Shown here: one piece after another, positions 34,975-44,022 of the stretch
Position numbering within the stretch: position 1 is the stretch's first letter
Layout of the letters: each line of letters begins with the position of its first letter
DNA from: Chloroflexia bacterium
Lineage (GTDB): Bacteria > Chloroflexota > Chloroflexia > Thermomicrobiales > CFX8
Direction: 5' to 3'
Length of the DNA: 56,302 nt
Assembly: GCA_030431755.1 (NCBI GenBank)
Contig: JAUIIK010000018.1
Span: 1-56,302, forward strand
Program-made: the position numbers and the translations under genes
Notes under the pieces: generated by a model
Seen by the model: only the letters and a program-made list of their open reading frames with translations
Databases searched by the model: none
What the model was told of the DNA's origin: nothing

Positions 34975-35370
34975 ATGGTAGAGACCCGCACAGAGCTGGA
35001 AGTCATCGAAACCGACAAGGCCGCCAAGCCCATCGGCCCCTACTCGCAGGCGATCCGCGCCAACGGCATGATTTACGTCGCCGGCGAAAAGGGCATCGAC
35101 CCGACGACCAACGAGATCGTCCCCGGCGGCATCGCCGCCGAAACCCGCCAGACGCTTGAGAATGTCAAGAACATCCTCGAAGCCGCCGGCTCCGGGATGA
35201 ATCGTGCCGTCGCCACCAGCGTCTACATGACCGATCTCAGCAAGTTCGGCGAGATGAACGAGGTCTACGCCGAATACTTCGTCGAGAACCCGCCCGGCCG
35301 CACCACCGTCGGCGTCACCTCCCTCCCGGCCGGCGCCCAGGTCGAGATCACCGTCACGGCGCTTGAGTAG
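34975..35370 (+). CDS. ridA: RidA-family reactive imine deaminase
   Basis: 131 residues, RidA/YjgF fold. It hydrolyses enamine/imine products of PLP enzymes to keto acids and ammonia. Family blocks are present: PIGPYSQAIRANGMIYVAGE, the conserved catalytic-pocket Arg in NPPGRTTVGV and the terminal QVEITVTAL. ATG start follows GAGGAAAGG. Likely a homotrimer in the cytoplasm. Confidence 0.93.
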   Translation: MVETRTELEVIETDKAAKPIGPYSQAIRANGMIYVAGEKGIDPTTNEIVPGGIAAETRQTLENVKNILEAAGSGMNRAVATSVYMTDLSKFGEMNEVYAEYFVENPPGRTTVGVTSLPAGAQVEITVTALE

Positions 35371-35525
35371 GGGTTAGGTGACAGGTTATAGGGGATAGCG
35401 GACAGGGCAGAGGGCAAGGCCAAAACGCCAAACCCCTGTACCCGCAATGCGATGCGTTGCTTTCTCCCAGCGCACCATGTCTCAGGTAAGCCATGACCAT
35501 TGAACACGTATGAAAGCTGGCTTCT

Positions 35526-36347
35526 ATGAGCGTCTCATTCGACTTCACTTGCCGGGCCGTCATCGTGACGGGCGCTGCCCGGGGCATCGGCCGGGTCATG
35601 GCGCGGCAGTTCGCAACGGCCGGAGCCAGCGTGTTGGCGGCAGATCGCGATGAGGATGGGCTGCGTGAGACCTGCCGTGACCTCGACCCCGAGCGGGTCG
35701 CGACGCTTGTCGCTGACGTCAGCACCGACGAGGGTGCGCAGAGCATCGTCGCCACGGCTGTCGAGCGCTTCGGGCAGCTCGATGTCTGCGTCAACAACGC
35801 CGCCGTCGCGCCGCACGCCTCGATCTTCGACGAACGCGCCGAGGTCTGGGACACGATCTACGCCGTCAACACGCGCGGCACATTCCTGATGACCCGCGCC
35901 GCCGGGCAAGCGATGATCGACGCCGGCAACGGCGGCCGGATCATCAACTTCTCCTCGGGCGTGACGACGCGCGGTTCCGCCGGCGCAGGGGCCTACGCCT
36001 CCAGCCGGGCCGCCACCGAGTCCTTCTCGCGGGTGGCCGCGATCGAGCTGTCGCCGCACAACATCCTGGTCAACGTCGTCAGCCCCGGCCTGATCGACAC
36101 CCAGCCAAAGCCGCTGCCGCCGCAGATGGCCGAAGGTCTCGGAAAACGCATCCCGGCGCTGCCGTTGGCGCGTCCCGGCGAACCCGAGGAAGTCTCGTCC
36201 GTCGTCATGTTCCTCGCCTCCGACGCCTCCGGCTACGTCACCGGGGCGGTCTGGAGCGTCGACGGCGGCGCTGGCATTGGCACGCGCCCGACTGGCCCGG
36301 TCATCGACGACGATCCCCGCTACGATTGGGTGACGGGCAGGGAGTAA
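35526..36347 (+). CDS. SDR-family oxidoreductase with Arg in place of the catalytic Lys
   Basis: 273 residues, classical short-chain dehydrogenase/reductase. TGAARGIG binds the cofactor, NNAA is at 90-93 and S143/S144 are in the strand before the active site. The active-site motif is Y157-A-S-S-R161: the usual YxxxK Lys is Arg (codon CGG), which in most SDRs removes or weakens catalysis. The rest (PGLIDTQ, G-x-V-x-VDGGAGIG) is normal. Either an SDR with altered chemistry or a non-catalytic member. It begins 155 nt after ridA, in a gap with only short GACAGG-type imperfect repeats. Confidence 0.87.
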   Translation: MSVSFDFTCRAVIVTGAARGIGRVMARQFATAGASVLAADRDEDGLRETCRDLDPERVATLVADVSTDEGAQSIVATAVERFGQLDVCVNNAAVAPHASIFDERAEVWDTIYAVNTRGTFLMTRAAGQAMIDAGNGGRIINFSSGVTTRGSAGAGAYASSRAATESFSRVAAIELSPHNILVNVVSPGLIDTQPKPLPPQMAEGLGKRIPALPLARPGEPEEVSSVVMFLASDASGYVTGAVWSVDGGAGIGTRPTGPVIDDDPRYDWVTGRE

Positions 36348-36378
36348 GCTCGCGCAAGGATCGAGGAAGCGGCCAGGT

Positions 36379-37332
36379 ATGAAGATCGTCATCGCTGGAG
36401 GCACGGGCCAGATCGGCCAGCTGCTGGTTCGCGCCTGGCAAGCCGCCGGCCACGAGCTGGTCGTGCTCTCGCGGGCAGGCATGTCGCAGGCCAGGATCGT
36501 GAGCTGGGATGGCGCGACGCTTGGGCCGTGGGCGCGGGAGCTCAATGGCGCGGATGTCGTCGTCAATCTGGCCGGGCGCAGCGTCAACTGCCGCTACACA
36601 CCCGACAACCTCATGGCGATGATGCGCTCGCGAGTTGAATCGACGGAGATCATCGGCGCAGCCATCGCCGTCTGCGAGCAACCCCCGGCGGTCTGGCTGC
36701 AGATGAGCACCGCCACGATCTACGCTCACACCTACGGCGCACCGCACGACGAGGAGACCGGCGAGATCGGCGGCCACGAGCCCGATGTGCCAGCCTACTG
36801 GAAGTACAGCATCGACATCGCCCGCGCCTGGGAGCACGCGCTGGATATGGCCAATACGCCGAACACCCGCAAGGTGGCGCTGCGCGCGGCAATGGTGATG
36901 AGCCCCGACCCTGGTGGCATCTTCGACACGCTCTACAAGCTAGCGCGGTTTCGTCTCGGCGGCGCCGCCGCCGGTGGCGAGCAGTACGTCTCCTGGGTCC
37001 ACGAGGCCGACTATGTCCGGGCGCTCGATTTCCTGATTGCCCGCGACGACCTCGCCGGCGTCGTCAACATCGCCGCGCCGAACCCGCTGCCCCAACGCGA
37101 TTTCATGGCCGGGATTCGCGACGCGGCCGGTATCGGACTCGGGCTCCCGGCGACGAAGTGGATGCTGGAGCTTGGCGCGTTCGCGATGCGCACCGACACC
37201 GAGCTGCTGCTCAAGAGCCGCCGCGTCGTCTCCGGCCGGCTGGCCGAGGCCGGCTTCACCTTCGACTACCCCACCTGGCCCGAGGCCGCCGCGGAATTGG
37301 TCCGCTGTGCAGATGCTCCAACCAACGACTGA
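36379..37332 (+). CDS. NAD-dependent epimerase/dehydratase, TIGR01777 type
   Basis: 317 residues, extended SDR fold of the TIGR01777/SulA-like group. GGTGQIG binds the dinucleotide, VVNLAGRSVNCRYT is a group signature, and the C-terminal DUF1731-type tail (LELGAFAMRTDTELLLKSRR) is complete. The YxxxK position is partly altered, as is common in this group. Substrate unknown. It starts 31 nt after the SDR gene. Confidence 0.88.
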   Translation: MKIVIAGGTGQIGQLLVRAWQAAGHELVVLSRAGMSQARIVSWDGATLGPWARELNGADVVVNLAGRSVNCRYTPDNLMAMMRSRVESTEIIGAAIAVCEQPPAVWLQMSTATIYAHTYGAPHDEETGEIGGHEPDVPAYWKYSIDIARAWEHALDMANTPNTRKVALRAAMVMSPDPGGIFDTLYKLARFRLGGAAAGGEQYVSWVHEADYVRALDFLIARDDLAGVVNIAAPNPLPQRDFMAGIRDAAGIGLGLPATKWMLELGAFAMRTDTELLLKSRRVVSGRLAEAGFTFDYPTWPEAAAELVRCADAPTND

Positions 37333-37401
37333 CCTGAATACGCCGTCCTATCGCATATACTGAGTATCTGTCTACCACGACGAGTGTGAGAGGATGGTGT
37401 C

Positions 37402-37920
37402 ATGCACGAGACTGCGTCGCCAACGACCACCACTACCCCGGTTCACCCTGCCGTGCGGCCCGGCCATATCCACCTGCGCGTGAGCGATCTGGAGCGCTCG
37501 ATGGCCTTCTATCGCGACGTGCTCGGCTTCGAGCTGATCCAGAACCCGCAGGGCACGGTCGCCTTCATGTCGGCCGGCGGCTACCATCACCACATCGCGC
37601 TCAACACCTGGGAAAGCCTCGGCGGACCGCCACCGGCCGCGGGACACGCCGGCATCCACCACATCGCCTTCACCTACCCGAGCCGCAGGGATCTGGCGAT
37701 TGCCTACAAGCGGCTGCTCGACCACGGTGTCACGATCACGTCGTTACTGGACCACGGCGTCACCGAGGCGATCTACTTCAAGGACCCTGACGGCATCGGC
37801 GTTGAGATCTCCTGGGATTGCCCCGAGGAGCGTTGGGACTACCTCGACGACGGGACTCTCAACGTCGCCCTCTCGATCCCCTTCGACGGCGCGAGCCTGC
37901 TGGCCGAGCTCGACGGCTGA
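37402..37920 (+). CDS. VOC-family (glyoxalase/extradiol dioxygenase-like) protein
   Basis: 172 residues with the vicinal-oxygen-chelate fold. Metal ligands are probably His in GHIHLRVSDLERS, His in AGIHHIAFTYP and Glu in GIGVEISWD. It resembles the N-terminal half of CatE-type catechol-2,3-dioxygenases but is a single VOC module. The first 18 residues are Thr/Pro-rich and outside the fold. GAGAGGA ribosome site. Confidence 0.87.
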   Translation: MHETASPTTTTTPVHPAVRPGHIHLRVSDLERSMAFYRDVLGFELIQNPQGTVAFMSAGGYHHHIALNTWESLGGPPPAAGHAGIHHIAFTYPSRRDLAIAYKRLLDHGVTITSLLDHGVTEAIYFKDPDGIGVEISWDCPEERWDYLDDGTLNVALSIPFDGASLLAELDG

Positions 37921-38067
37921 GCCCCACGCCGTGGCTGGTTGCCACTGTGCGCAAAGGCATCGGCATCGGCATCGGGGCAATGTGCTGTCAGGCTACATAG
38001 TGGGTTTATAGACTGCAACCGCCTCGCTAATGTCATGTCTAGCAGGGCGAGAAACCTCAGTCGAACG

Positions 38068-38289
38068 CTAGTGTTCTGTGACAGATGACTTGATCGACGA
38101 CCTGAGGCTTCTCGGATGACTTAACACACATTAAGCTTGTCACTTCGACCAGCGGGAGAAATCTCACTGCAACGCTTCACTGGTGTTCGACTGAGATTTC
38201 TCCCGCTGGTCGAAATGACAAGCTTCGTTACGGTTGAATTGCCTGGCGAGGTGGGACAGTCTCTTCACTTCGGAGTAACAGAACACTAG
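38068..38289. mobile_element. TA-flanked MITE (IS630/Tc1-like ends) with long internal palindrome
   Basis: This element fills the middle of the 495-nt gap 37921-38415. The ends CTAGTGTTCTGTGAC (38068-38082) and its counterpart at 38275-38289 match at 14 of 15 positions as inverted repeats and begin with TA inside CTAG, as expected for the TA target of IS630/Tc1-mariner elements. Inside lies a 34-nt inverted repeat with one mismatch (38133-38166, 38192-38225; core GACCAGCGGGAGAAATCTCA). No transposase. The flanking 37921-38067 holds a GGCATC triple repeat and nothing else; 38290-38415 shows nothing. Confidence 0.7.
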
Positions 38290-38415
38290 TGACGCGCTGC
38301 ACGGCGGTTTTTCCACTTCGGTCGTAATAACAGTCTCGGTGCTTCCCGAGCTTACGGAGGACTCAGGCGGGCCCGGCAGATCAGACCGCTGACCATCCGG
38401 GCAGCACTTCTTGAC

Positions 38416-39144
38416 CTACGGCGCGATTCGCAAACGCACTAGCAGATCACGTGGGTTCGTGAGCCGGTCAAATGGAGGGTCTTGAACCTCGGCGTGTTGT
38501 CGCCAGTCGTCGCCGGGGAAACCGTTCGGGCGGATGCCTGCGGGCCAGCGGTCGAGAAACCATGTGCACCAGTAGACATTCAGGCCGGCTTCCGCTGCGC
38601 CCCGGAGTTCGTTGCCACCGCCGTCACCGACGAAGATGGTCTCTTCCGGTTCAACGTCGAGCCGCTGGCAGGCGAGGTCGAAGATGCGCGGATCACGCTT
38701 GAGCATGCCCACCTGATGCGAGGCGATGAAGTCATCGAAGTAGTCTGACAGCTCGCAGCCCGGCCACGGCGCTGCATCGAGGTCGCCGGCATTGGTAATG
38801 ACGCCGAGCTTGAGCCCGGCCTGCCTGAGCCTGGCAAGCGTGTTGACGATCTCCGGTTCAATGCCGCCGTACGCTTGCCGTGTCATCTGATCATACTCGC
38901 GCGCCAACTCAGCAAACACATCGCACTGCGGCGTGCTGCCGGTCTCAGTGGAGAGACGTTCGAGCGCCTCGGTGTAGGTCTCGATCTCGCCGGCTTGCCA
39001 GCGCTGGTCGATACCGCTCCAGGCCGCGGCGTACACATCATCACCGATGCCCAGGCGCTCGGCAATCGTCCGGGACGGCGGCGACCAGTCGGGATCGAAG
39101 TGGGTGATCAGCGTCTCGAACAGGTCGAAGAAGACGGCTTGCAT
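38416..39144 (-). CDS. HAD-superfamily hydrolase
   Basis: 242 residues, HAD subfamily IA. Motif I is FFDLFETLI (nucleophile Asp8), motif II VITNAGD, motif III Lys in MLKRDPRIFD, motif IV FVGDGGGNELRGA. The cap domain is helical. ATG 39144 is the natural start with GTGGAG upstream; an open frame continues to 39312 but runs across the upstream gene's stop. It lies 19 nt behind the prolyl aminopeptidase gene in the same direction. Substrate unknown. Confidence 0.87.
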   Translation of the reverse strand: MQAVFFDLFETLITHFDPDWSPPSRTIAERLGIGDDVYAAAWSGIDQRWQAGEIETYTEALERLSTETGSTPQCDVFAELAREYDQMTRQAYGGIEPEIVNTLARLRQAGLKLGVITNAGDLDAAPWPGCELSDYFDDFIASHQVGMLKRDPRIFDLACQRLDVEPEETIFVGDGGGNELRGAAEAGLNVYWCTWFLDRWPAGIRPNGFPGDDWRQHAEVQDPPFDRLTNPRDLLVRLRIAP

Positions 39145-39163
39145 GGCGCTCCACTCGTGTCGA

Positions 39164-40123
39164 TTAGAGTTCCGCGAAGCGGTCCAGGGCGTCGCCGAGC
39201 ACGTCATAGAAAGTGTTGCCGCCGCCGTGGCCGGCGTCGTCGAGGATGTGGAGCTCGCTGGCGGGCCAGCGCTTGTGGAGCTGCCAGGCGGTGTAGAGCG
39301 GCCCGCTGACATCGTAGCGACCGTGGATCAGGACGGCCGGGATGTCGCCGAGCCTGCCGGCGTCGCGGATGAGCTGGTCATCATCCATGAAGGCGTGGTT
39401 GCTCCAGTAGTGGGTGACGAGCCGGGCAAAACGCAGCCGGAACTCCGGATCTTCATAGCGCAGGCTCGGGCCTGCGCCCGGCGTCAGCGACACGTGCGCA
39501 TCCTCCCAGGCGCACCACTCGAGCGCCGCCTGTTCATGCACCGCCGGGTCCGGATCGACGAGCATCCGGGCATAGGCGTCGATCGGGCGCAGATGGCCGA
39601 GCTCTGCCGGGATCGCGCCGACAAAGCGCTCCCACTCCTCCGGGAAGATGCGGCCAACGCCCTCGGTGATCCACTCGATCTCGCCCCGGGAGGTCGAGGT
39701 GACGAAGCCGAGGATCAGCGACTTGACCCGCTCGGTGTGCGCCTGGGCATAGGCTTGCGCCAGGGTGCAGCCCCAGGACAGACCGAGAATCGTCGTCCAG
39801 CTCTCGATGCCGAGATGTTCGCGCAAAAGCTCGATGTCGGCGATCAAGTGCTGGGTTGTGTTCAGGCTCAGGTCGGTGGCGGGCTCAGGCACAAGCGGCC
39901 GGCTGCGGCCCGAACCGCGCTGGTCGATCAGCACCGCCCGGTAGCGCTCGGGATCGAAGAAGCGGCGCTGGCCTGGAGACGAGCCCGAGCCCGGCCCGCC
40001 GTGGAGGTAGAGCGCCGGTTTGCCCTCCGGGTTGCCGCAGCACTCCCAGTACACCTGGTGGCCGTCGCCGACATCCAGCATGCCGCTCTCGTAGGGCTCG
40101 ATTTCCGGAAAACGTGCGGACAT
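39164..40123 (-). CDS. pip: Prolyl aminopeptidase
   Basis: 319 residues, alpha/beta hydrolase of peptidase family S33. It removes N-terminal Pro from peptides in the cytoplasm. Landmarks: oxyanion-hole segment YLHGGPGSGSS, nucleophile Ser in GLSWGCTLAQAYA, later Asp in HGRYDVSGP and His in DDAGHGGG, and the family DQRGSGRSRP motif. ATG 40123 after AAAGGATC is preferred over 40165. Normal length. Probably cotranscribed with the following HAD gene. Confidence 0.92.
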   Translation of the reverse strand: MSARFPEIEPYESGMLDVGDGHQVYWECCGNPEGKPALYLHGGPGSGSSPGQRRFFDPERYRAVLIDQRGSGRSRPLVPEPATDLSLNTTQHLIADIELLREHLGIESWTTILGLSWGCTLAQAYAQAHTERVKSLILGFVTSTSRGEIEWITEGVGRIFPEEWERFVGAIPAELGHLRPIDAYARMLVDPDPAVHEQAALEWCAWEDAHVSLTPGAGPSLRYEDPEFRLRFARLVTHYWSNHAFMDDDQLIRDAGRLGDIPAVLIHGRYDVSGPLYTAWQLHKRWPASELHILDDAGHGGGNTFYDVLGDALDRFAEL

Positions 40124-40202
40124 CGGTCGATCCTTTGCCTCCGTGCCGGCAAGTCGCCGGGACACTCTCCACTAACGCGACCTGGAATAGTACAGTAGCG
40201 GC

Positions 40203-40943
40203 ATGGTTGACCGGCACTTCGCAGAACAGAATCTCGCCGAGCTCTACGATCTGCTCGCGCCCTGGGGCGAGCCGGACGACGAGTTCTACTTCCCGCTGGT
40301 GATGGCGGCCGACGCTGTTCTCGACGTTGGCTGCGGAACCGGTATGTTGCTGCGCGAAGCCCGCCGGGCCGGTCATAGCGGGCGGCTGGTCGGCCTCGAC
40401 CCGGCAGCGGCGATGCTTACCGTTGGCCGCGCAGACCGGGCGGACATCGAGTGGGTGCGCGGCGACCTGACAACGGCTGCCTATGATGGCGAGTTCGACC
40501 TGATCGTCATGTCCGGTCACGCCTTTCAGGTATTCCTGACCGACGAGCAGCTCCGGACGAATCTCGCCGCTGCCCGGAGTGCCCTACGGGCCGGCGGCGT
40601 GTTCGCCTTTGAAACGCGCAACCCGGCGGCGCGCGCCTGGGAAGCCTGGCGGCCGGAGAACGTCAGGGAGCTCGTGGCAGCCGACGGCACGACCGTCTAC
40701 TACTCACATGCGAGCGCAGCGCAGTTCGACGGCGAGTTCGTCACGTTCACGTCGTCCTTCACCAGTCCCGCCTGGGACGCGCCCGAACTCAGCGAGAGCA
40801 CGCTGCGCTTTCTCGACGCCCCGGCGCTAGATGCCTATCTCACTGACGCCGGGTTCGAGATCGAGTCCCGCTACGGAGCCTGGGACAGTAGTCCCTTCAC
40901 CGCCAGTAGCCCGGAGATCATCACCCTCGCGCGCCCGGCCTGA
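40203..40943 (+). CDS. Class I SAM-dependent methyltransferase
   Basis: 246 residues. The SAM-binding glycine loop is DAVLDVGCGTGML (about residues 37-49), followed by the acidic residue in LVGLDPAAAM and DLTTA. The C-terminal half is the substrate-binding part and shows no specific signature. Divergent from the prolyl aminopeptidase gene. Acceptor unknown. Confidence 0.88.
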   Translation: MVDRHFAEQNLAELYDLLAPWGEPDDEFYFPLVMAADAVLDVGCGTGMLLREARRAGHSGRLVGLDPAAAMLTVGRADRADIEWVRGDLTTAAYDGEFDLIVMSGHAFQVFLTDEQLRTNLAAARSALRAGGVFAFETRNPAARAWEAWRPENVRELVAADGTTVYYSHASAAQFDGEFVTFTSSFTSPAWDAPELSESTLRFLDAPALDAYLTDAGFEIESRYGAWDSSPFTASSPEIITLARPA

Positions 40944-41018
40944 AGCCGCAACGGCATTGCGCCGCGCAAGACGCTGCACTAGACTGGCCCGGCATTCAGG
41001 TGACTGGGAGGGACGCGA

Positions 41019-42629
41019 GTGGCCATCACGGGCGGCCAGGCGATCATTGATACGTTGCGGGCCGCCGGCGTGACGACGGTCTTCGGCATCCCGGGCGTTC
41101 ACAACCTGTCGATGTACGACGCCCTCTATCGCGCCGACGACATCGAGCACATCGTCTGCCGCCATGAGCAGGGCGCGGGCTTCGCCGCCGACGGCTATGC
41201 CCGTGTCAGTGGCAAGACTGGCGTCTACATCACGACGACCGGGCCCGGCGCGACCAACGCCTTTACCGCCCTCGGCGAAGCCTGGACCGACAACTCGCCG
41301 GTGCTGCACCTGGCCTCGCAGCTCGACCGCAATCTCATCGACCGCAACCGTGGCGTTGTCCACGAGCTCGTCGACCAGCCGGGCACGTTCCGGCACATCA
41401 CCCGCATGGCCGAATCCGTCCGCAACATCCACCGAGTTTCACCAATGGTTGCCAGTGCGCTGGCCAGTACCCAGACGATGCGATCCCGCCCGGCCTACCT
41501 CGACTTCCCGGTCGACCTGCTGAACGAAGAGGCCGATCTGGAGATCCGGCAGCCCGAACCTGTTGGCCGGATTGCAGCCCGTGAGAGCGATGTTGCGCGG
41601 GCAGTCGACATGCTCAAACGGGCAACGAAGCCGGTCATCATCGCCGGCGGCAACGTCCACCGCTCCGGGGCCAGCGCCGAATTGCTGGAGCTGGCCGAGG
41701 CGCTGGATGCGCCGGTTTTCGAGACGGCCAACGGACGTGGTGCGATCCCAGCGAGTCACCGCCTGGCGGTGGGCGGCTGGTGGCATGGCGCATCGCCGCT
41801 GCATGAGCGCCTGGCTGAAGCCGATGCCACCCTCGTCGTCGGCAGCCGCCTCGGGCAGACCGACACGGGGAGTTGGACCGCGCCGCTCCAGCAGATCATC
41901 CACATCGACGCCGACGGCGAATGGCTCGGCCTGAACTACCCTGCCGAGGTCGGACTGGTCGGCCACGAACAGGTTGTGCTTGGGCAGTTGCTGGAGCATC
42001 TTGAGGGCACCGGGGCAGCAACCGGCTCCGGTTGGCCGGAGCGCGTGCGAGAGACCCAACAACAGGCCGAAGATGATCTGAGAAACGGGTATCCGGAGGA
42101 AATGGCGGTCATCGACGCACTGGCCGCCGGGGCCGGGCCGGATGCGATCTTCACCAACGACAGCCTGATCCAGTACTGGACCTCGCGCCACATGCCGGTC
42201 GAACGGCCGCGCTCCTACCTGTACCCTGCGGTCTACGGCACGCTCGGCAGCGCGCTGCCTTTCGCCATCGGCGCGGCGCTGGCTGCCCCGGAGCGGCCGG
42301 TCGTCTCGATCAGCGGTGACGGCGCGTTCATGTTCACCTGCCAGGAGCTGGCGACCGCCGTTCAGTACGGCGTCGACGTCACTTGTGTCATCTGTAACGA
42401 CCACGGCTACAACGCCATGCGCCGCTTCCAACGACTACGCTATGGCGACTACACCTACGCCACCGACCTTGCGACACCCGACTTTGCGTCACTGGCCCGC
42501 AGTTTCGGAGCGCGCGGGATGACGCTTGAATCAACCGACGAGCTTGAGCCGGCGCTACGCGAGGCGACGACCGCGGCCGGCCCGACCATCATCGACATGC
42601 CGCTGGCACTGGATGTGCCGTGGATGTAG
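41019..42629 (+). CDS. Thiamine-diphosphate enzyme, acetolactate-synthase-like
   Basis: 536 residues with the three-domain ThDP fold of the acetolactate synthase/benzoylformate decarboxylase family. The catalytic Glu is in CRHEQGAGFAADGYARV, the ThDP/Mg motif GDGAFMFTC...N runs from SGDGAF to CNDHGYNAM in the last third. It lacks an adjoining small regulatory subunit and ilv neighbours, so a decarboxylase, oxalyl-CoA-type or sulfo-compound enzyme is as likely as acetolactate synthase. GTG start after GGGAGG. Confidence 0.88.
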   Translation: MAITGGQAIIDTLRAAGVTTVFGIPGVHNLSMYDALYRADDIEHIVCRHEQGAGFAADGYARVSGKTGVYITTTGPGATNAFTALGEAWTDNSPVLHLASQLDRNLIDRNRGVVHELVDQPGTFRHITRMAESVRNIHRVSPMVASALASTQTMRSRPAYLDFPVDLLNEEADLEIRQPEPVGRIAARESDVARAVDMLKRATKPVIIAGGNVHRSGASAELLELAEALDAPVFETANGRGAIPASHRLAVGGWWHGASPLHERLAEADATLVVGSRLGQTDTGSWTAPLQQIIHIDADGEWLGLNYPAEVGLVGHEQVVLGQLLEHLEGTGAATGSGWPERVRETQQQAEDDLRNGYPEEMAVIDALAAGAGPDAIFTNDSLIQYWTSRHMPVERPRSYLYPAVYGTLGSALPFAIGAALAAPERPVVSISGDGAFMFTCQELATAVQYGVDVTCVICNDHGYNAMRRFQRLRYGDYTYATDLATPDFASLARSFGARGMTLESTDELEPALREATTAAGPTIIDMPLALDVPWM

Positions 42630-42666
42630 CTAGTAGGAGTGCTGAATACAAGATTCGTATGTAGAT

Positions 42667-42762
42667 GCAGGGGCGTGATTTGTCACGCCCGGCTACCGAT
42701 TGCGACAGCTATCCCAGAGGCGGGACGGCAGAAGAGACGGGCGTGATCAATCACGCCCCTAC
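42667..42762. repeat. GTAGGG-type inverted-repeat element
   Basis: Arms 42667-42690 and 42739-42762 match at 21 of 24 positions. Each arm is itself palindromic (GGGCGTGAT...ATCACGCCC). It lies just upstream of the hydroxyacid dehydrogenase gene, its right arm ending 20 nt before the start codon. Confidence 0.75.
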
Positions 42763-42781
42763 GTGGAGGGGTGAGACCCAA

Positions 42782-43810
42782 ATGGCCGAGAAGTTTGTCG
42801 TCGTGCGACCGTTCTTCCAGTATGTCGAGGGCGAGGACACGACCGCGCTCGAGCAGGAGCAGCTCGACGCCGCTAACGCCGAGCTGCGGGTGCTGCCGTT
42901 CGGCACCAACGAGGAACGCCAGGAGGCGCTGGCGGAGGCCGACGGCTTCCTGACCTCGAACCTCGTCACCGCCGAGATGATTCCCTGGATGCCGAAGGTC
43001 CGGGCGATCGTGACGACCAGCCACGGCTACAACGGCATCGACCTCGACGCCTGCACTGAGGCCGGCATTCCGGTCAGCAACTCGCGCTACAACGAGCGCG
43101 AGGTCGCGACCCATGCCATCGGCCTGATGCTGGCCGTTACCCGGAGGATCGCATCGCTCCACAGCGAGATGGCTGGAGGCACCTGGGGGCGCGGCTGGCA
43201 GGGCGCGATGCCGCCGCTCTACGGCGAGACGATGGGCATCCTCGGGCTTGGCAAGATCGGACGGCAGACGGCCAAGCGGGCCAAGGCTTTCGATCTCCAC
43301 GTCATCGCCCACGACCCCTACGTCGATCCCTCGATTGCTGATCTGCTGAACGTCGAGCTGGTGCCCTTCGACGAGCTCTTCGAGCGCAGCGATTACCTCT
43401 CAGTCCATGTGCCGCAGAACGAGGAGACGACGGCGATTGTCAACGAGCGGGCGCTCTCGCTGATGAAGCGCAACGCCATTCTGATCAACACCTGCCGCGG
43501 CCCGGTCGTCGACGAGGACTCGCTCTACAACGTCCTCTCGGCGGGACGGATTCGAGGCGCGGGACTCGACGTCTTCGAGGTCGAGCCGACGCCGAGCGAC
43601 AACCCGCTATTGCAGCTCGAGAACGTCGTCGCGACGCCGCACATCGCCGGCTTCTCGAACCAGTCGGTCATCACGGCCCGTCGTGGCGCATCGCAGAAGA
43701 TGGCGATGATGCTCAACGGCTACTACCCGATCCCGCTGCTCAACCCCGACGTCCGCGGCAACACCCGCGCCGAGTACAAGGACTTCCATAGCAACGCCTA
43801 TCGGGGCTAG
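42782..43810 (+). CDS. D-2-hydroxyacid dehydrogenase family protein
   Basis: 342 residues, two-domain NAD-dependent D-isomer hydroxyacid dehydrogenase. Cofactor motif GILGLGKIGRQTAKRA in the middle, catalytic Arg in INTCRGPVVDE, Glu in DVFEVEPTP and His in ATPHIAGFS, all in place. Start ATG 42782 after a GGAGGGGTGAG site; a longer frame to 42665 would translate the repeat element. It may reduce a keto acid made by the ThDP enzyme upstream, but this link is only positional. Confidence 0.92.
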   Translation: MAEKFVVVRPFFQYVEGEDTTALEQEQLDAANAELRVLPFGTNEERQEALAEADGFLTSNLVTAEMIPWMPKVRAIVTTSHGYNGIDLDACTEAGIPVSNSRYNEREVATHAIGLMLAVTRRIASLHSEMAGGTWGRGWQGAMPPLYGETMGILGLGKIGRQTAKRAKAFDLHVIAHDPYVDPSIADLLNVELVPFDELFERSDYLSVHVPQNEETTAIVNERALSLMKRNAILINTCRGPVVDEDSLYNVLSAGRIRGAGLDVFEVEPTPSDNPLLQLENVVATPHIAGFSNQSVITARRGASQKMAMMLNGYYPIPLLNPDVRGNTRAEYKDFHSNAYRG

Positions 43811-43825
43811 TCCCGAGTTCTACGA

Positions 43826-43860
43826 GGGCCGCTCTCACATCCGAGTGAGAGCGGCCCTTT
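43826..43860 (+). terminator. Rho-independent terminator
   Basis: Stem GGGCCGCTCTCAC / GTGAGAGCGGCCC, 13 bp perfect, 6-nt loop, then TTTGTCGTT. It ends the hydroxyacid dehydrogenase transcript 15 nt after the stop. Confidence 0.85.
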
Positions 43861-44022
43861 GTCGTTGGGATCATCAGTTAGCCCGGATAGATCACGGGTG
43901 AAGGAACGTGCGTAGAACTGCACCGGTTGTCGTCTCGGCGCAAGGCAGAGGCGTCAGGATGACGTGGTCAGTGTGTGAGACTTCGCGAAGTCGCTTGAGC
44001 TTGACGCCGGTTCTGTGCGTGA

